This document shows, piece by piece, positions 1-8,543 of a stretch of DNA of 64,000 nucleotides. The notes below the pieces were generated by a model. That model saw nothing but the letters and a program-made list of their open reading frames with translations. It had not been told where the DNA came from and did not search any database. The position numbers and the translations under genes are program-made. Source of the DNA: Burkholderia sp. Bp9143 (GTDB taxonomy: Bacteria > Pseudomonadota > Gammaproteobacteria > Burkholderiales > Burkholderiaceae); the NCBI RefSeq assembly GCF_003853645.1, contig NZ_QTPO01000048.1, forward strand, positions 1 to 64,000. Reading direction: 5' to 3'. The first letter of the stretch is position 1; the number at the start of each line of letters is the position of its first letter.

Positions 1-117
1 GGGGTGTTCACGACGGTGCAGGACGTCGCGCAGACGGTGCTGTTCCTGTCGGCGTTCCCGAGCGCCGCGCTCACGGGCCAGTCGTTCGTCGTCAGCCACG
101 GCTGGTTCATGCAGTAA
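1..117 (+). CDS. 3-hydroxybutyrate dehydrogenase, C-terminal end (partial)
   Basis: The window opens inside a gene. The last 38 codons read in frame 1 and stop with TAA at 115-117. The peptide ends in [14 protein letters not shown], the characteristic tail of short-chain dehydrogenase/reductase family D-3-hydroxybutyrate dehydrogenases, which oxidise 3-hydroxybutyrate to acetoacetate in polyhydroxybutyrate turnover. The catalytic part lies upstream of the window. It is followed on the same strand by a patatin-like lipase, which fits a lipid or PHB-related operon, although that link is inferred. Confidence 0.75.
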   Translation, partial: GVFTTVQDVAQTVLFLSAFPSAALTGQSFVVSHGWFMQ

Positions 118-247
118 TGCCTTCGCCTCCCTGACGGGAGGCGATTCCCGCAGCACCCCCTATTCTCACGACTCACGATGGCGTGCCGTCGGTCGACGGC
201 ACGTCATCCGTCTCCGCCATCCACGGCGGGTTTTCTCGGAGCAACTG

Positions 248-1465
248 ATGAAACCGCACGCGCGTACAGAAAAGCAGGCCGTCGATGCGGCGGACCTGCA
301 TCACGAAGCCGGCGCGCCGGCCGCTGCGCGGTCGCTGCCATACGAAACGATCGCGCTCGTCCTGCAGGGCGGCGGCGCGCTCGGCGCGTATCAGGCCGGC
401 GTGTTCGAAGGACTGCACGAAGCGGGCGTTCCGCTCGACTGGATCGCAGGCATCTCGATCGGCGCGCTCAACACCGCGCTGATCGCCGGCAATGCGCCCG
501 AACATCGCGTCGAGCGGCTGCGCGAATTCTGGGAAACGATCTGCCAGCCGGCGTTCTTTCCCGCGATTCCGGCCGCGTTCGAATTCGCGCTGTTCAACAG
601 CATCGACCAGGTCCGCACGTTCTTCACCGCATCGCAGGCCGCGAGCGCGATGATGCAGGGCCAGCAGGGCTTCTTCTCGCCGCGCTTCCCGCCGCCGCTG
701 CCGGGCGTGTCCGATCATCCGGAAAAGATCAGCTGGTACGACACGTCGGCACTGCGCGCGACGCTGCTCAAGCTGTGCGATTTCGACCGGATCAACTCGG
801 GCGAGACGCGCGTGTCGGTCGGCGCGGTCAACGTCGGCACCGGCAACTTCGTGTACTTCGACAACTCGCGCATCCGCCTCGAGCCCGAGCACTTCATGGC
901 GTCCGGTGCGCTGCCGCCCGCGTTCCCGCCGGTCGAGATCGACGGCGAGTCCTACTGGGACGGCGGCGTCGTGTCGAACACGCCGCTGATGGAAGTGCTG
1001 CGTGCGCGTCCGCGGCGCGACACGCTCGCGTTCCAGGTCGACCTGTGGAGCGCACGCGGGCCGCTGCCGCGCACGATGGCCGACGTCGCTGAACGCACGA
1101 AGGACGTGCAGTATTCGAGCCGCACGCGTTTCGTCACCGATACGCTGCAGCGCGAACAGCGCTACCGCAACGTGCTGCGCCACGTGCTCGAGCAGGTGCC
1201 GGAAGAGCAGCGCAAGAACGACCCGTGGTGCGTCGAGGCTGAAGCGATGTCGAGCGGAAAGAAGTACAACATCCAGCACCTGATCTATCAGCAGAAGGCG
1301 TACGAGCACCACTACAAGGATTATCAGTTCGGTCTGTCGACGATGCGCGACCACTGGTGCGCGGGTCTCGACGACATCCGCAAGACGCTCGCGGTCAAGG
1401 ACGGCCTCGCGCTGCCCACCAACGACGCGGGCTTCGTCACGCACGACATTCACCGCCGCCGGTAA
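248..1465 (+). CDS. Patatin-like phospholipase family protein
   Basis: A 405-residue cytoplasmic-type patatin-like acyl hydrolase. The oxyanion-hole glycine loop GGGALG is at residues 41-46, the nucleophile elbow GISIG puts the catalytic serine at residue 70, and the DGG motif puts the dyad aspartate near residue 238. All catalytic elements are therefore present. The C-terminal third (about 290-390) matches the extra domain seen in the long bacterial patatins. No signal peptide is visible. It lies 130 bp downstream of a 3-hydroxybutyrate dehydrogenase gene on the same strand, so a role in lipid or storage-polymer metabolism is possible but not shown. The substrate cannot be told from sequence. 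Confidence 0.88.
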   Translation: MKPHARTEKQAVDAADLHHEAGAPAAARSLPYETIALVLQGGGALGAYQAGVFEGLHEAGVPLDWIAGISIGALNTALIAGNAPEHRVERLREFWETICQPAFFPAIPAAFEFALFNSIDQVRTFFTASQAASAMMQGQQGFFSPRFPPPLPGVSDHPEKISWYDTSALRATLLKLCDFDRINSGETRVSVGAVNVGTGNFVYFDNSRIRLEPEHFMASGALPPAFPPVEIDGESYWDGGVVSNTPLMEVLRARPRRDTLAFQVDLWSARGPLPRTMADVAERTKDVQYSSRTRFVTDTLQREQRYRNVLRHVLEQVPEEQRKNDPWCVEAEAMSSGKKYNIQHLIYQQKAYEHHYKDYQFGLSTMRDHWCAGLDDIRKTLAVKDGLALPTNDAGFVTHDIHRRR

Positions 1466-1525
1466 TGCCGTGTGCGACGGACCGGCGCGCCGCCTGCGCC
1501 GGTCCGTCCTCTTTTCCGTTTCGAC

Positions 1526-1990
1526 ATGCCGATTTTCATTGCGCTATTCGCGCTCATCGCCCTGGGATGGGGCGCGGTTCACCTGTTTCACCTCATCGCC
1601 GCGCGGTTCGGCCAGCCGGTCGCGATCGCGGCCGCCGTGCTCGCCGCCGCGATCCTGATCGCGCTGATCGCGTGGTGGATCAAACGCCGCCGCGACATCG
1701 CGCCGAACACGAAGGAACAGGGCTGGACCCACATCGTGCATCGCGCGTGGGGCGAGGTGCGCGTGTCCGCAACGCAGGGGTTGCTCTGGCTGTCGCATGA
1801 CGGCACGGACGGTCGCTATACGTTGTCGCAGCTCGACGACTGCGAGGCCGCGCCGATCGACGGCCGCTGGCATCTGGTTGTGCGCGTGCGCGACGCCGTG
1901 CGCGCCGAATGGAAGCTGCCGATGATGGACAAGCGCGATGCCCAGCGCTGGGCGCGCGTGCTGATGCTCGCGAAGGACAACCGGCTGTAA
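1526..1990 (+). CDS. Small membrane protein of unknown function
   Basis: A 154-residue protein. I start it at ATG 1526 because the 18 codons upstream are arginine/proline-rich and unlike a protein N-terminus, while from here a hydrophobic segment begins at once. Two membrane helices are visible (about residues 3-22 and 28-48), followed by the basic stretch KRRRD and a soluble C-terminal domain of about 100 residues with no motif I recognise. It lies 60 bp downstream of the patatin gene on the same strand and may be cotranscribed with it. No function is assigned. Confidence 0.7.
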   Translation: MPIFIALFALIALGWGAVHLFHLIAARFGQPVAIAAAVLAAAILIALIAWWIKRRRDIAPNTKEQGWTHIVHRAWGEVRVSATQGLLWLSHDGTDGRYTLSQLDDCEAAPIDGRWHLVVRVRDAVRAEWKLPMMDKRDAQRWARVLMLAKDNRL

Positions 1991-2037
1991 CGGGGGCCGC
2001 GCACGGTGCCTGACGCTCGGCGCACCGGGACGCCGCC

Positions 2038-2145
2038 CGGTACTTGCTCGGCGGCAAACCGACACGCGTCTTCAACGATTGGCGGAGCGCTTCCACGTTG
2101 GCGAGGCACGCCTCATTGCCGATCTCCTCGATGGATACCTTGCTC
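2038..2145 (-). pseudogene. Remnant of an AraC-family regulator (C-terminal HTH end)
   Basis: On the minus strand the sequence reads IEEIGNEACLANVEALRQ followed by SLKTRVGLPPSKYR. This resembles the second helix-turn-helix and the GxxPSxYR end of AraC/XylS regulators of the GlxA type. The conserved GF of the second helix is degraded to EACLAN, and nothing upstream in this frame looks like the rest of an AraC protein. I read it as a decayed fragment squeezed between the membrane-protein gene and the lysR gene. A chance resemblance cannot be excluded because it is short. Confidence 0.4.
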
Positions 2146-2217
2146 TGCTTGCGCCGCGGTCGCGCGCGGCGCATGCTGCGTCCGGTCGATTCGGCGCTGC
2201 GGCCGGCCCGCGGTTCC

Positions 2218-3102
2218 CTAGCGCGCGCCGAGCGCCCATAACGCGTCGAGCACGTGCTGGGTCGATCGCTCGACCGGGCCGGCCCGATGGGCGATGCCCA
2301 GTTCGCGCCACAACGCCGGACGCAGCGGCCGCATGACGATGCGTGCGTCGGGCAACGGGGCGCCCGCCTCGTGCGGCAGCAGCGTCGCGCCGTAACCCGC
2401 GGCGACCAGGCTCTTGATCGCATCGTTGTAGTTGAGTTCGATGCGCGGCTCGGGCCGATGGCCGCCGAGCGCGAACCATTCCGTCGTGAGCCGCGACAGC
2501 CGGGTGGTCGCATCGTTGAGTATCAGCGGACGCGTGGCCAGATAGGCCGGCGTCACACGTGCCGGCAACCGCCAGTCCGCGGGCAGAAAGGCCAGCACCG
2601 GATCGCGCCGCCACGCGCGGATCGACAGCCCCGCGACCGCCGCCTGCGGCAACGCAACCAGCCCGACGTCGAGCGTGCCCTGCGCAATGCGCGCCAGTGT
2701 GTCGTGCGACGTGAGCACCGCGATCTGGACATCGATGTCCGGATGCCGCTCGCGCAACCGGGCCACCGCCTGCGGCAACAGGTGTGCGATCGCCCCGGTC
2801 GATGCACCGAGGCGCACCCGCCCGGTCAGACCCTGCACTTGCCGCTCCACGTCGTCGAGCGTCGACTCGACCTCGGCCAGCAGACGGCGCGCCCGCTCCA
2901 CCAGCACCGCACCAATGGTCGACGGCTGCACGTTGCCGCGCGTGCGCGACAGCAACGGCGCGCCGATGCGGCTTTCGAGTTCGGCGACATGAAGGCTGAC
3001 CGTCGGCGGCGCGAGATGAAGCAGTTGCGCGGCGGCGACGAAGGATCCCTGGTCGGCGATCGCGACCAGCGTACGCAGTCGGTCCAGACTGATCTCGCGC
3101 AT
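2218..3102 (-). CDS. LysR-family transcriptional regulator, divergent from argC
   Basis: A 294-residue LysR-type regulator: N-terminal winged helix-turn-helix (about residues 5-62, with the [16 protein letters not shown] opening typical of the family), a linker helix, and a periplasmic-binding-protein-like effector domain to the end. I start at ATG 3102, which has AGAGG a few bases upstream, rather than the ATG 16 codons earlier. It is transcribed away from the argC-type gene with about 120 bp between the two starts, the classic arrangement for a LysR regulator and its target. The effector is unknown. Confidence 0.85.
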   Translation of the reverse strand: MREISLDRLRTLVAIADQGSFVAAAQLLHLAPPTVSLHVAELESRIGAPLLSRTRGNVQPSTIGAVLVERARRLLAEVESTLDDVERQVQGLTGRVRLGASTGAIAHLLPQAVARLRERHPDIDVQIAVLTSHDTLARIAQGTLDVGLVALPQAAVAGLSIRAWRRDPVLAFLPADWRLPARVTPAYLATRPLILNDATTRLSRLTTEWFALGGHRPEPRIELNYNDAIKSLVAAGYGATLLPHEAGAPLPDARIVMRPLRPALWRELGIAHRAGPVERSTQHVLDALWALGAR

Positions 3103-3220
3103 TCCCACCTCTGGTTCAGGAAAACTGAATCCGGCCATCAGGAAATTCAACTTTTCCTATTCTAGGCGTTCGGTGGACGATACGGCTTTCCCGACGTCCG
3201 AAACGAGGAACGCGACCATC

Positions 3221-4168
3221 ATGAGCCTGCCCACTGTCTACATCGACGGCGACCAAGGTACGACCGGATTGCAGATCCACGAGCGCCTGCGCGATCGCAC
3301 CGACCTGCGGCTCGTCACGCTGCCGGATGCCGAGCGCAAGGACCCTGCGCGGCGCGCCGAAGCGATCAACGCATCCGATATCGCGATTCTGTGCCTGCCC
3401 GACGCCGCCGCACGCGAAGCGGTCGGCTTCATCCGGAATCCGGCGGTACGCGTGATCGACGCGAGTTCAGCCCATCGCACCGAACCGGAATGGGTCTACG
3501 GTTTCCCCGAGATGGCCGACGGACACGCGCAGACCATCGCGCGCGCGCGGCGCGTCACCAACCCGGGCTGCTATCCGACGGGCGCGATCGGCCTGCTTCG
3601 GCCGCTGCAACAGGCAGGCCTGCTGCCGCGCGACTACCCGGTGAGCGTCCATGCCGTGTCCGGTTACTCGGGCGGCGGCCGCGCCGCCGTCGACGCGTTC
3701 GAATCGAACGACGTCGCACGCGCGAAACCGCTTCAGGTCTACGGCCTCGCGCTCGCGCACAAGCATGTGCCCGAGATTCAGCTGCATGCCGGGCTCGCGC
3801 ACCGTCCGCTGTTCGTGCCGGCTTACGGCGCCTATCGGCAGGGCATCGTGCTGACCGTGCCGATCGAGCTGCGCCTTCTCCCGGCCGGCGTGACCGGTGA
3901 GTCGTTGCATGCATGTCTCGCGCACCATTACGCCGGCGCGCGCCACGTCGAGGTCACGCCGCTCGCGGATACGCGCACGATCACGCATCTCGATCCGCAA
4001 GCGCTGAACGGGTCGAACGACCTGCGGCTCAGCGTGTTCGTCAATGACGATCACGGTCAGGTGTTGCTGTCCGCCGTGTTCGACAATCTCGGCAAAGGGG
4101 CATCCGGCGCGGCCGTGCAGAATCTCGACCTGATGCTCGGTGCGGCGAAAGCGGCGAAAGCGGTGTGA
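3221..4168 (+). CDS. argC: N-acetyl-gamma-glutamyl-phosphate reductase (type 2)
   Basis: A 315-residue protein of the short (type 2) ArgC class, which reduces N-acetylglutamyl phosphate with NADPH in arginine biosynthesis. The nucleotide-binding N-terminus begins [12 protein letters not shown], and NPGCYPTG carries the catalytic cysteine (C117). The start at ATG 3221 fits the family; 16 codons upstream are open but unlike ArgC. The last codons ([12 protein letters not shown]) form the first three units of a 9-bp tandem repeat that continues past the stop codon. Other arg genes are not in the window, so this is a stand-alone, possibly secondary, copy under the divergent LysR protein. Confidence 0.9.
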   Translation: MSLPTVYIDGDQGTTGLQIHERLRDRTDLRLVTLPDAERKDPARRAEAINASDIAILCLPDAAAREAVGFIRNPAVRVIDASSAHRTEPEWVYGFPEMADGHAQTIARARRVTNPGCYPTGAIGLLRPLQQAGLLPRDYPVSVHAVSGYSGGGRAAVDAFESNDVARAKPLQVYGLALAHKHVPEIQLHAGLAHRPLFVPAYGAYRQGIVLTVPIELRLLPAGVTGESLHACLAHHYAGARHVEVTPLADTRTITHLDPQALNGSNDLRLSVFVNDDHGQVLLSAVFDNLGKGASGAAVQNLDLMLGAAKAAKAV

Positions 4169-4303
4169 GCTGTGTGAGCTGTGTGAGCTGTGTGAGCTGT
4201 GTGAGCTGTGTGAGCTGTGTGAGCTGTGTGAGCTGTGTGAGCGGCGGGAGCGGCGGGAGCGGCGGGAGCGGCGGGAGCGGCGGGAGCGGCGGGAGCGGCG
4301 GGA
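4142..4303. repeat. Eighteen in-register 9-bp tandem repeats across the argC stop codon
   Basis: Directly visible: 2 copies of gcggcgaaa (4142-4159), one hybrid gcggtgtga (4160-4168), 8 copies of gctgtgtga (4169-4240) and 7 copies of gcggcggga (4241-4303), all in one 9-bp register without interruption. The argC stop TGA is the end of the hybrid unit, and each gctgtgtga unit carries another in-frame TGA. Such arrays change copy number by replication slippage. Here the protein end is buffered because the repeated unit itself contains the stop. Confidence 0.97.
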
Positions 4304-4426
4304 TGGCAGCATCATCGGCCGGCCTGGTGTATCGCGACCGCCAACGCGTCGCTGCGCGCTGCACACTGCCGGCTCGCGACGCGGTTGCGAGCCGTAAACG
4401 GGCGCGTGCCGATGCGCCGCACATGC

Positions 4427-4444
4427 CCCCGTAAAAGCTCACCT
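4427..4444 (-). repeat. Isolated origin-type iteron
   Basis: The minus strand reads AGGTGAGCTTTTACGGGG, matching the 18-bp iteron of the replication origin (consensus AGGTGAGnnTTTTCGGGR) with one core change. It lies about 12 kb left of the core array, between argC and a lysR gene. Confidence 0.6.
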
Positions 4445-4454
4445 TTGGCCGATT

Positions 4455-5378
4455 TCAGGCCGCATCGTCACCTGCCGCGGCATTCAACCCGGCGAGCGCT
4501 TCCGCCAGAAAATCGACACACACGCGCACCTTCGCCGACGCCGCGACGCGTTCCGGATACACCGCCCAGATGTTCGCCGGCTGAATCACGTCCGGCAGCA
4601 CGCGATGAAGCGCGCCGCGTTCGATCAGCGGCCCCGCTTCCCAGATCGAACGCAGCACGATCCCGCGCCCGGCCAGCGCCCATTGCACGGCCACCTCGCC
4701 GTGGTTCGTCGACAGCGCGCCGCCGACCTTCACCGTTGCCGTTTCTCCACGCAGGTTCAACCGCCACACGCCGAACGGATGGTCGCGCTCCTTGATCGCG
4801 AGACAGTCGTGCGACGCGAGATCCGCGAGCGTGCGCGGCGTGCCGCGTCGTGCGAGATAGTCGGGCGACGCGCACAGCACGCGATAGTTCGCGGCAAGGC
4901 GCCGCGCGATCAGGTGATCGGCGATCTCGTCGCCGATGCGCACGTCGAGGTCGTAGCCTTCGCCCGCCACGTCGACGAGCCGGTCGAACAGATCGAGCCG
5001 CACGTTGAGCTGCGGATAGCGCGCGGAGAAGTCGAGCAATGCCGGCGCGACGACATGGCGGCCGAAGCCGAAGCTGCTCGAGATGCGCAGCGTGCCGCGC
5101 GGCACCGTGCGCGTGGTCGACACGTCCTCGACGAGATGATCGACGTCGTCGAGAATCTTCTCCGCACGCGCGAACACGCGTTCGCCGGCCTCCGTGACCG
5201 TCATGCGGCGTGTCGAGCGATGCAGCAGCCGCGTGCCGAGCTGCGCCTCGAGCAGCGCGATGCGCTTGCTCACATACGCGGGCGACACAGCGAGCTGCTC
5301 GGCGGCCGCGCTGAAGCTCGTCAGGCGGACGACCAGGCTGAAGACGCGCAGGTCGTCGAGATTCGGCGATTTGTTCAC
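4455..5378 (-). CDS. LysR-family regulator (DmlR/TtuR-like)
   Basis: A 307-residue LysR regulator starting at GTG 5378 (NKSPNLDDLRVFSLVVRLTS), with the winged helix-turn-helix at about residues 5-63 and a substrate-binding domain following. The sequence type (short N-terminus, AAAEQLAVSPAYVSKRI helix, CRLR-class effector domain) resembles DmlR/TtuR, which control D-malate or tartrate use. It is divergent from the tartrate/D-malate dehydrogenase gene with a 117-bp shared regulatory region, so it probably activates that gene in response to the substrate. The assignment of effector is inferred from the neighbour. Confidence 0.87.
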   Translation of the reverse strand: MNKSPNLDDLRVFSLVVRLTSFSAAAEQLAVSPAYVSKRIALLEAQLGTRLLHRSTRRMTVTEAGERVFARAEKILDDVDHLVEDVSTTRTVPRGTLRISSSFGFGRHVVAPALLDFSARYPQLNVRLDLFDRLVDVAGEGYDLDVRIGDEIADHLIARRLAANYRVLCASPDYLARRGTPRTLADLASHDCLAIKERDHPFGVWRLNLRGETATVKVGGALSTNHGEVAVQWALAGRGIVLRSIWEAGPLIERGALHRVLPDVIQPANIWAVYPERVAASAKVRVCVDFLAEALAGLNAAAGDDAA

Positions 5379-5495
5379 GATTCGTGGAAAGTCGATTAAC
5401 CTTTCGCACGATTTTAATCTGAATGGAAATAAATAAAATGGCGTCATGTTCCGCTGCGCACGCTGCCGGCGGCCCGACCAGCCAAGGAGGCTTGC

Positions 5496-6581
5496 ATGAG
5501 CGACAAGACGTACAAGATTGCCGTCATCCCCGGTGACGGCATCGGCCGTGAAGTGATGCCCGAGGGCCTGCGCGCGCTCGACGCCGTGACGGCGCGCTTC
5601 GGCATCCGTTTCCAGTTCGAGCAGATCGACTGGGCGAGCTGCGACTACTACGCGCAGCACGGCAAGATGATGCCGGACGACTGGAAGGCGCAGCTCTCGG
5701 GCATGGACGCGATCCTGTTCGGCGCGGTCGGCTGGCCCGCAACGGTGCCCGACCACATTTCGCTGTGGGGTTCGCTGCTGAAATTCCGCCGCGAGTTCGA
5801 CCAGTACATCAACCTGCGGCCCGCGCGCCTGTTCGACGGCGTGCCGTCGCCGCTCGCCGGCCGCAACGCAGGCGACATCGACTTCATGATCGTGCGCGAG
5901 AATACCGAAGGCGAATATTCGTCGGTCGGCGGCACGATGTTCGAAGGCACCGAGCGCGAAGTGGTCATGCAGCAGTCGATCTTCACGCGTCACGGCACCG
6001 AGCGCGTGCTGAAGTTCGCGTTCGAGCTCGCGCAGCGCCGCGCGAAGCGCCTGACCGTCGCGACAAAGAGCAACGGCATCGCGATCAGCATGCCGTGGTG
6101 GGACGCGCGCGCGGCCGAAATGGGCGAACGCTATCCCGAGATCGCCGTCGACAAGCAGCACATCGATATCCTGTGCGCGCGCTTCGTGCTGCAGCCCGAC
6201 CGCTTCGACGTCGTCGTCGCGTCGAACCTGTTCGGCGACATCCTGTCCGACCTCGGGCCGGCCTGCACGGGCACGATCGGCATCGCGCCGTCGGCGAACC
6301 TCAACCCGGATCGCACGTTTCCGTCGTTGTTCGAACCGGTGCACGGCTCCGCACCGGACATCGCGGGCCAATACATCGCGAACCCGATCGCGATGATCTG
6401 GTCGGCGGCGATGATGCTCGACTTCCTCGGCAACGGCGCGGGCCGCGAACACGAAGCGCACGATGCGATCGTCGCGGCGATCGAGGACGTATTGCGCACC
6501 GGGCCGCGCACGCGCGATCTCGGCGGTCAGGCAGGGACGCAGGAAGTGGGTGAGGCGATCGCCGCGCGGATTGCCGGCTGA
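5496..6581 (+). CDS. ttuC: Tartrate dehydrogenase / D-malate dehydrogenase (decarboxylating)
   Basis: A 361-residue member of the isocitrate/isopropylmalate dehydrogenase superfamily. It begins YKIAVIPGDGIGREVMPEG, contains the substrate-site region INLRPARL and the EYSSVGG stretch of tartrate dehydrogenases, and has the metal-site NLFGDILSD and the cofactor loop EPVHGSAPDIAG. It should oxidatively decarboxylate D-malate (to pyruvate) or handle tartrate with NAD. AAGGAGG lies at the ideal distance before ATG 5496. The divergent LysR protein is the likely regulator. DmlA and TtuC cannot be separated on sequence alone. Confidence 0.9.
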   Translation: MSDKTYKIAVIPGDGIGREVMPEGLRALDAVTARFGIRFQFEQIDWASCDYYAQHGKMMPDDWKAQLSGMDAILFGAVGWPATVPDHISLWGSLLKFRREFDQYINLRPARLFDGVPSPLAGRNAGDIDFMIVRENTEGEYSSVGGTMFEGTEREVVMQQSIFTRHGTERVLKFAFELAQRRAKRLTVATKSNGIAISMPWWDARAAEMGERYPEIAVDKQHIDILCARFVLQPDRFDVVVASNLFGDILSDLGPACTGTIGIAPSANLNPDRTFPSLFEPVHGSAPDIAGQYIANPIAMIWSAAMMLDFLGNGAGREHEAHDAIVAAIEDVLRTGPRTRDLGGQAGTQEVGEAIAARIAG

Positions 6582-6684
6582 CGGAACGATGCGAAGGGTG
6601 CGCGGTTGCCAGGTGGTCGATGGATGTCGTGTTCAGGGGTGAGCAACACGACTGACTGCCGCGCACCTTTGCTGATGCCGACAC

Positions 6685-6719
6685 ACACGCCTGCATGCAT
6701 GAGTGGCATGCAGGCGTGT
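6685..6719. terminator. Perfect 14-bp hairpin after the tartrate dehydrogenase gene
   Basis: acacgcctgcatgc (6685-6698) and gcatgcaggcgtgt (6706-6719) are perfect inverted repeats around a 7-base loop. It lies about 100 bp after the dehydrogenase stop codon. There is no T tract, so intrinsic termination is only a guess. Confidence 0.5.
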
Positions 6720-6761
6720 CGATGTCGATGTCGATGTCGATTTCGAGTTCGAGTTCGAACG
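6720..6761 (+). repeat. Degenerate hexamer repeat
   Basis: Seven consecutive hexamers in one register: cgatgt three times, cgattt, cgagtt twice, cgaacg. It directly abuts the 14-bp hairpin and ends in a GGTGAG half-iteron. Confidence 0.85.
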
Positions 6762-7100
6762 GTGAGCAACGCTATCCGGCGACACGCACGGTTACGTTTC
6801 GATCATTGCCGTAATCGGCATCGTGCTGAAGTCGAACGGTGAGTTGCATCCCGTATCGATGCACACCGATTGAAACTCACCGCTGTGCGGGTAGGCCAGC
6901 CAGCACGGGCCGCAAGGCAGTGCGAATGCACCGCCGTGCTGTATCCGATTCACGTTTGCTTCGCACGCGAGTGACGAGAGATCGGCGCATGCCCATGCAT
7001 GCGGTGATTCTGCTGGCGCATTCGCACCGTTTCCTGCGAAGATTGATCGGTGAGATGCAGGATGTGAAGAACCACACCGTCACGCACAGAATGCCCCTTC

Positions 7101-7147
7101 TCCCGAAAACACTCACCTCAACACGCAGCTCCCGAATTTCCTCACCA
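7101..7147 (-). repeat. Two isolated origin-type iterons
   Basis: Minus strand: AGGTGAGTGTTTTCGGGA at 7118-7101 and TGGTGAGGAAATTCGGGA at 7147-7130. The first fits the iteron consensus apart from position 8 and the second differs at its first base and in the AT spacer. Both are in the opposite orientation to the core array about 9.4 kb away. Confidence 0.7.
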
Positions 7148-7199
7148 TTGGGCACAGGCGACGCGCTCGATGCACGCTCGCGCGCGTCCACGCGTCGTG

Positions 7200-7679
7200 T
7201 CACAGCCCCAGATCGGACAGGCCGGGATGATCGTCCGGACGGCGGCCGAGCGGCCAGTGGTACAGGCGATCCGCTTCGCGAATCGGCAGATCGTTGATGC
7301 TCGCGTGGCGATGCGCCATCAAACCGTTTTCGTCGAACTCCCAGTTTTCATTTCCGTACGAGCGGAACCAGTTGCCGGCGTCGTCATGCCATTCGTAGGC
7401 GAATCGCACCGCGATGCGGTTGCCGCCGAACGCCCACAGCTCCTTGATCAGCCGGTAGTCGAGCTCGCGCGTCCATTTCCGCTGCAGCAGGCCCACGATC
7501 TCGTCGCGGCCCGTCACGAACTCCGCGCGATTGCGCCACCGGCTCTGCGGCGTATAGGCGAGCGACACGCGCTGCGGGTCGCGCGTGTTCCACGCATCCT
7601 CCGCGGCGCGCACTTTCTGGCGCGCCGTGTCGAGCGTGAAGGGCGGAACGGGCGGACGAATTTCGGGGGAAGCGGACAT
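7200..7679 (-). CDS. SnoaL-like / DUF1348 family protein
   Basis: A 159-residue protein of the nuclear-transport-factor-2-like fold, DUF1348 type. The pattern [23 protein letters not shown] near the N-terminus, the [14 protein letters not shown] segment and the [25 protein letters not shown] core are typical. The start is ATG 7679 with AGGAGC just upstream. It lies 55 bp downstream of a tetR gene on the same strand and is probably cotranscribed with and repressed by it. The biochemical role of DUF1348 proteins is not known to me; the fold is often used for small hydrophobic ligands. Confidence 0.85.
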   Translation of the reverse strand: MSASPEIRPPVPPFTLDTARQKVRAAEDAWNTRDPQRVSLAYTPQSRWRNRAEFVTGRDEIVGLLQRKWTRELDYRLIKELWAFGGNRIAVRFAYEWHDDAGNWFRSYGNENWEFDENGLMAHRHASINDLPIREADRLYHWPLGRRPDDHPGLSDLGL

Positions 7680-7734
7680 AGGATGCTCCTGTTCAAGGTT
7701 TGGGCTGCACACGAACGCAGCCGGTTGGGACGCG

Positions 7735-8352
7735 TTACTGCTTCGACGCTCGAGACACCGCGTCGAGCAAGAGTTCGGCGGTTGCGCGCGCATCGCGCGC
7801 GGCGTTGGCGTCGCCGCTGACGAGCGCCACGCCGATCGCACCGTCGATCAGCACCAGCCATTGACGTGCGACGCGGGCCAGCCCGCGGCGCTCGATCCCG
7901 GCTTCGTCGGCATACGCGTCGAACCGCTCACGCACGAACGCCAGCAAGCGCGCCTTGTGCAGACGCGCGACGACGCGCACCGGATCCTCGGCATCGGCAA
8001 TTTCACCGGACGCGTTCAGGAACGCGCAGCCGTGAAAATCGGGTTGCGCGAACCAGTCGCGCAACACGTCGAACATGCCGAGCAATTGCGCACGCGGCGA
8101 CTTGGCTCGCGCCAGCGTTGCGTCGACGAACCAGCGCATCCACCGTTCGTCACGGCGCTCGAGGGCGGCCACGACCAGCGCCTCCTTCGATTCGAAATGC
8201 GAATAAAAGCTCTTTCGCGCGGCACCGGAGCGCTTGACGATCGCATCGACACCCGTAGCGTGGATGCCGCCCGAGTAGATCAGCGCCTCGGCCGCGTCGA
8301 GCAGCCGGTCGCGAACGGCAGGTTCGCCGGAGAGGTCATCATGTGTGTTCAT
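7735..8352 (-). CDS. TetR-family transcriptional regulator
   Basis: A 205-residue TetR/AcrR regulator. The N-terminal helix-turn-helix (about residues 12-58, [40 protein letters not shown]) is clear and the all-helical ligand domain follows. ATG 8352 is chosen because the preceding open codons are not family-like and because a perfect 14-bp palindrome, a likely operator, sits only 11 bp upstream. It probably forms an operon with the downstream DUF1348 gene and represses itself. Confidence 0.88.
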   Translation of the reverse strand: MNTHDDLSGEPAVRDRLLDAAEALIYSGGIHATGVDAIVKRSGAARKSFYSHFESKEALVVAALERRDERWMRWFVDATLARAKSPRAQLLGMFDVLRDWFAQPDFHGCAFLNASGEIADAEDPVRVVARLHKARLLAFVRERFDAYADEAGIERRGLARVARQWLVLIDGAIGVALVSGDANAARDARATAELLLDAVSRASKQ

Positions 8353-8363
8353 GGGTTTACGGT

Positions 8364-8377
8364 AGAACGATCGTTCT
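8364..8377. promoter_or_regulatory. Perfect palindrome, likely TetR operator
   Basis: AGAACGATCGTTCT is a perfect 14-bp palindrome 11 bp upstream of the tetR start codon. Position and symmetry fit autorepression by the TetR protein encoded next to it. Confidence 0.65.
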
Positions 8378-8543
8378 CCATCGTCAACACCCGCGTGAAA
8401 AAGCCCTGTCGCCGGAAGGGCCGAACGTCGCATGGTTCCGATGGCGGGCGGCACATTCCAGGTGGCGTTTACGACATTTTTTCTTGAAGCTGCCGCGGGG
8501 TGCTCACTACACTTCGGTCACCCTGTCTGGCCGAAAGGACATC

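Larger units (their letters stand above)
6582..7199. other. 618-bp gene-free stretch with half-iterons, hairpin and hexamer repeat
   Basis: No convincing gene. It holds a 14-bp-stem hairpin (6685-6719), a degenerate hexamer repeat (6720-6761), five copies of the GGTGAG half of the origin iteron (near 6641, 6762, 6838, minus strand near 6880, and 7048), and two nearly complete minus-strand iterons (7101-7118 and 7130-7147). Open frames here are short and have no family resemblance. Confidence 0.6.

Noticed and set aside
4041-4442. Open frames giving LPPLPPLPP/LTQLTQ or CVSCVS peptides at the argC end
   Set aside because: Products of the 9-bp tandem repeat in other frames; no start signal or homology.
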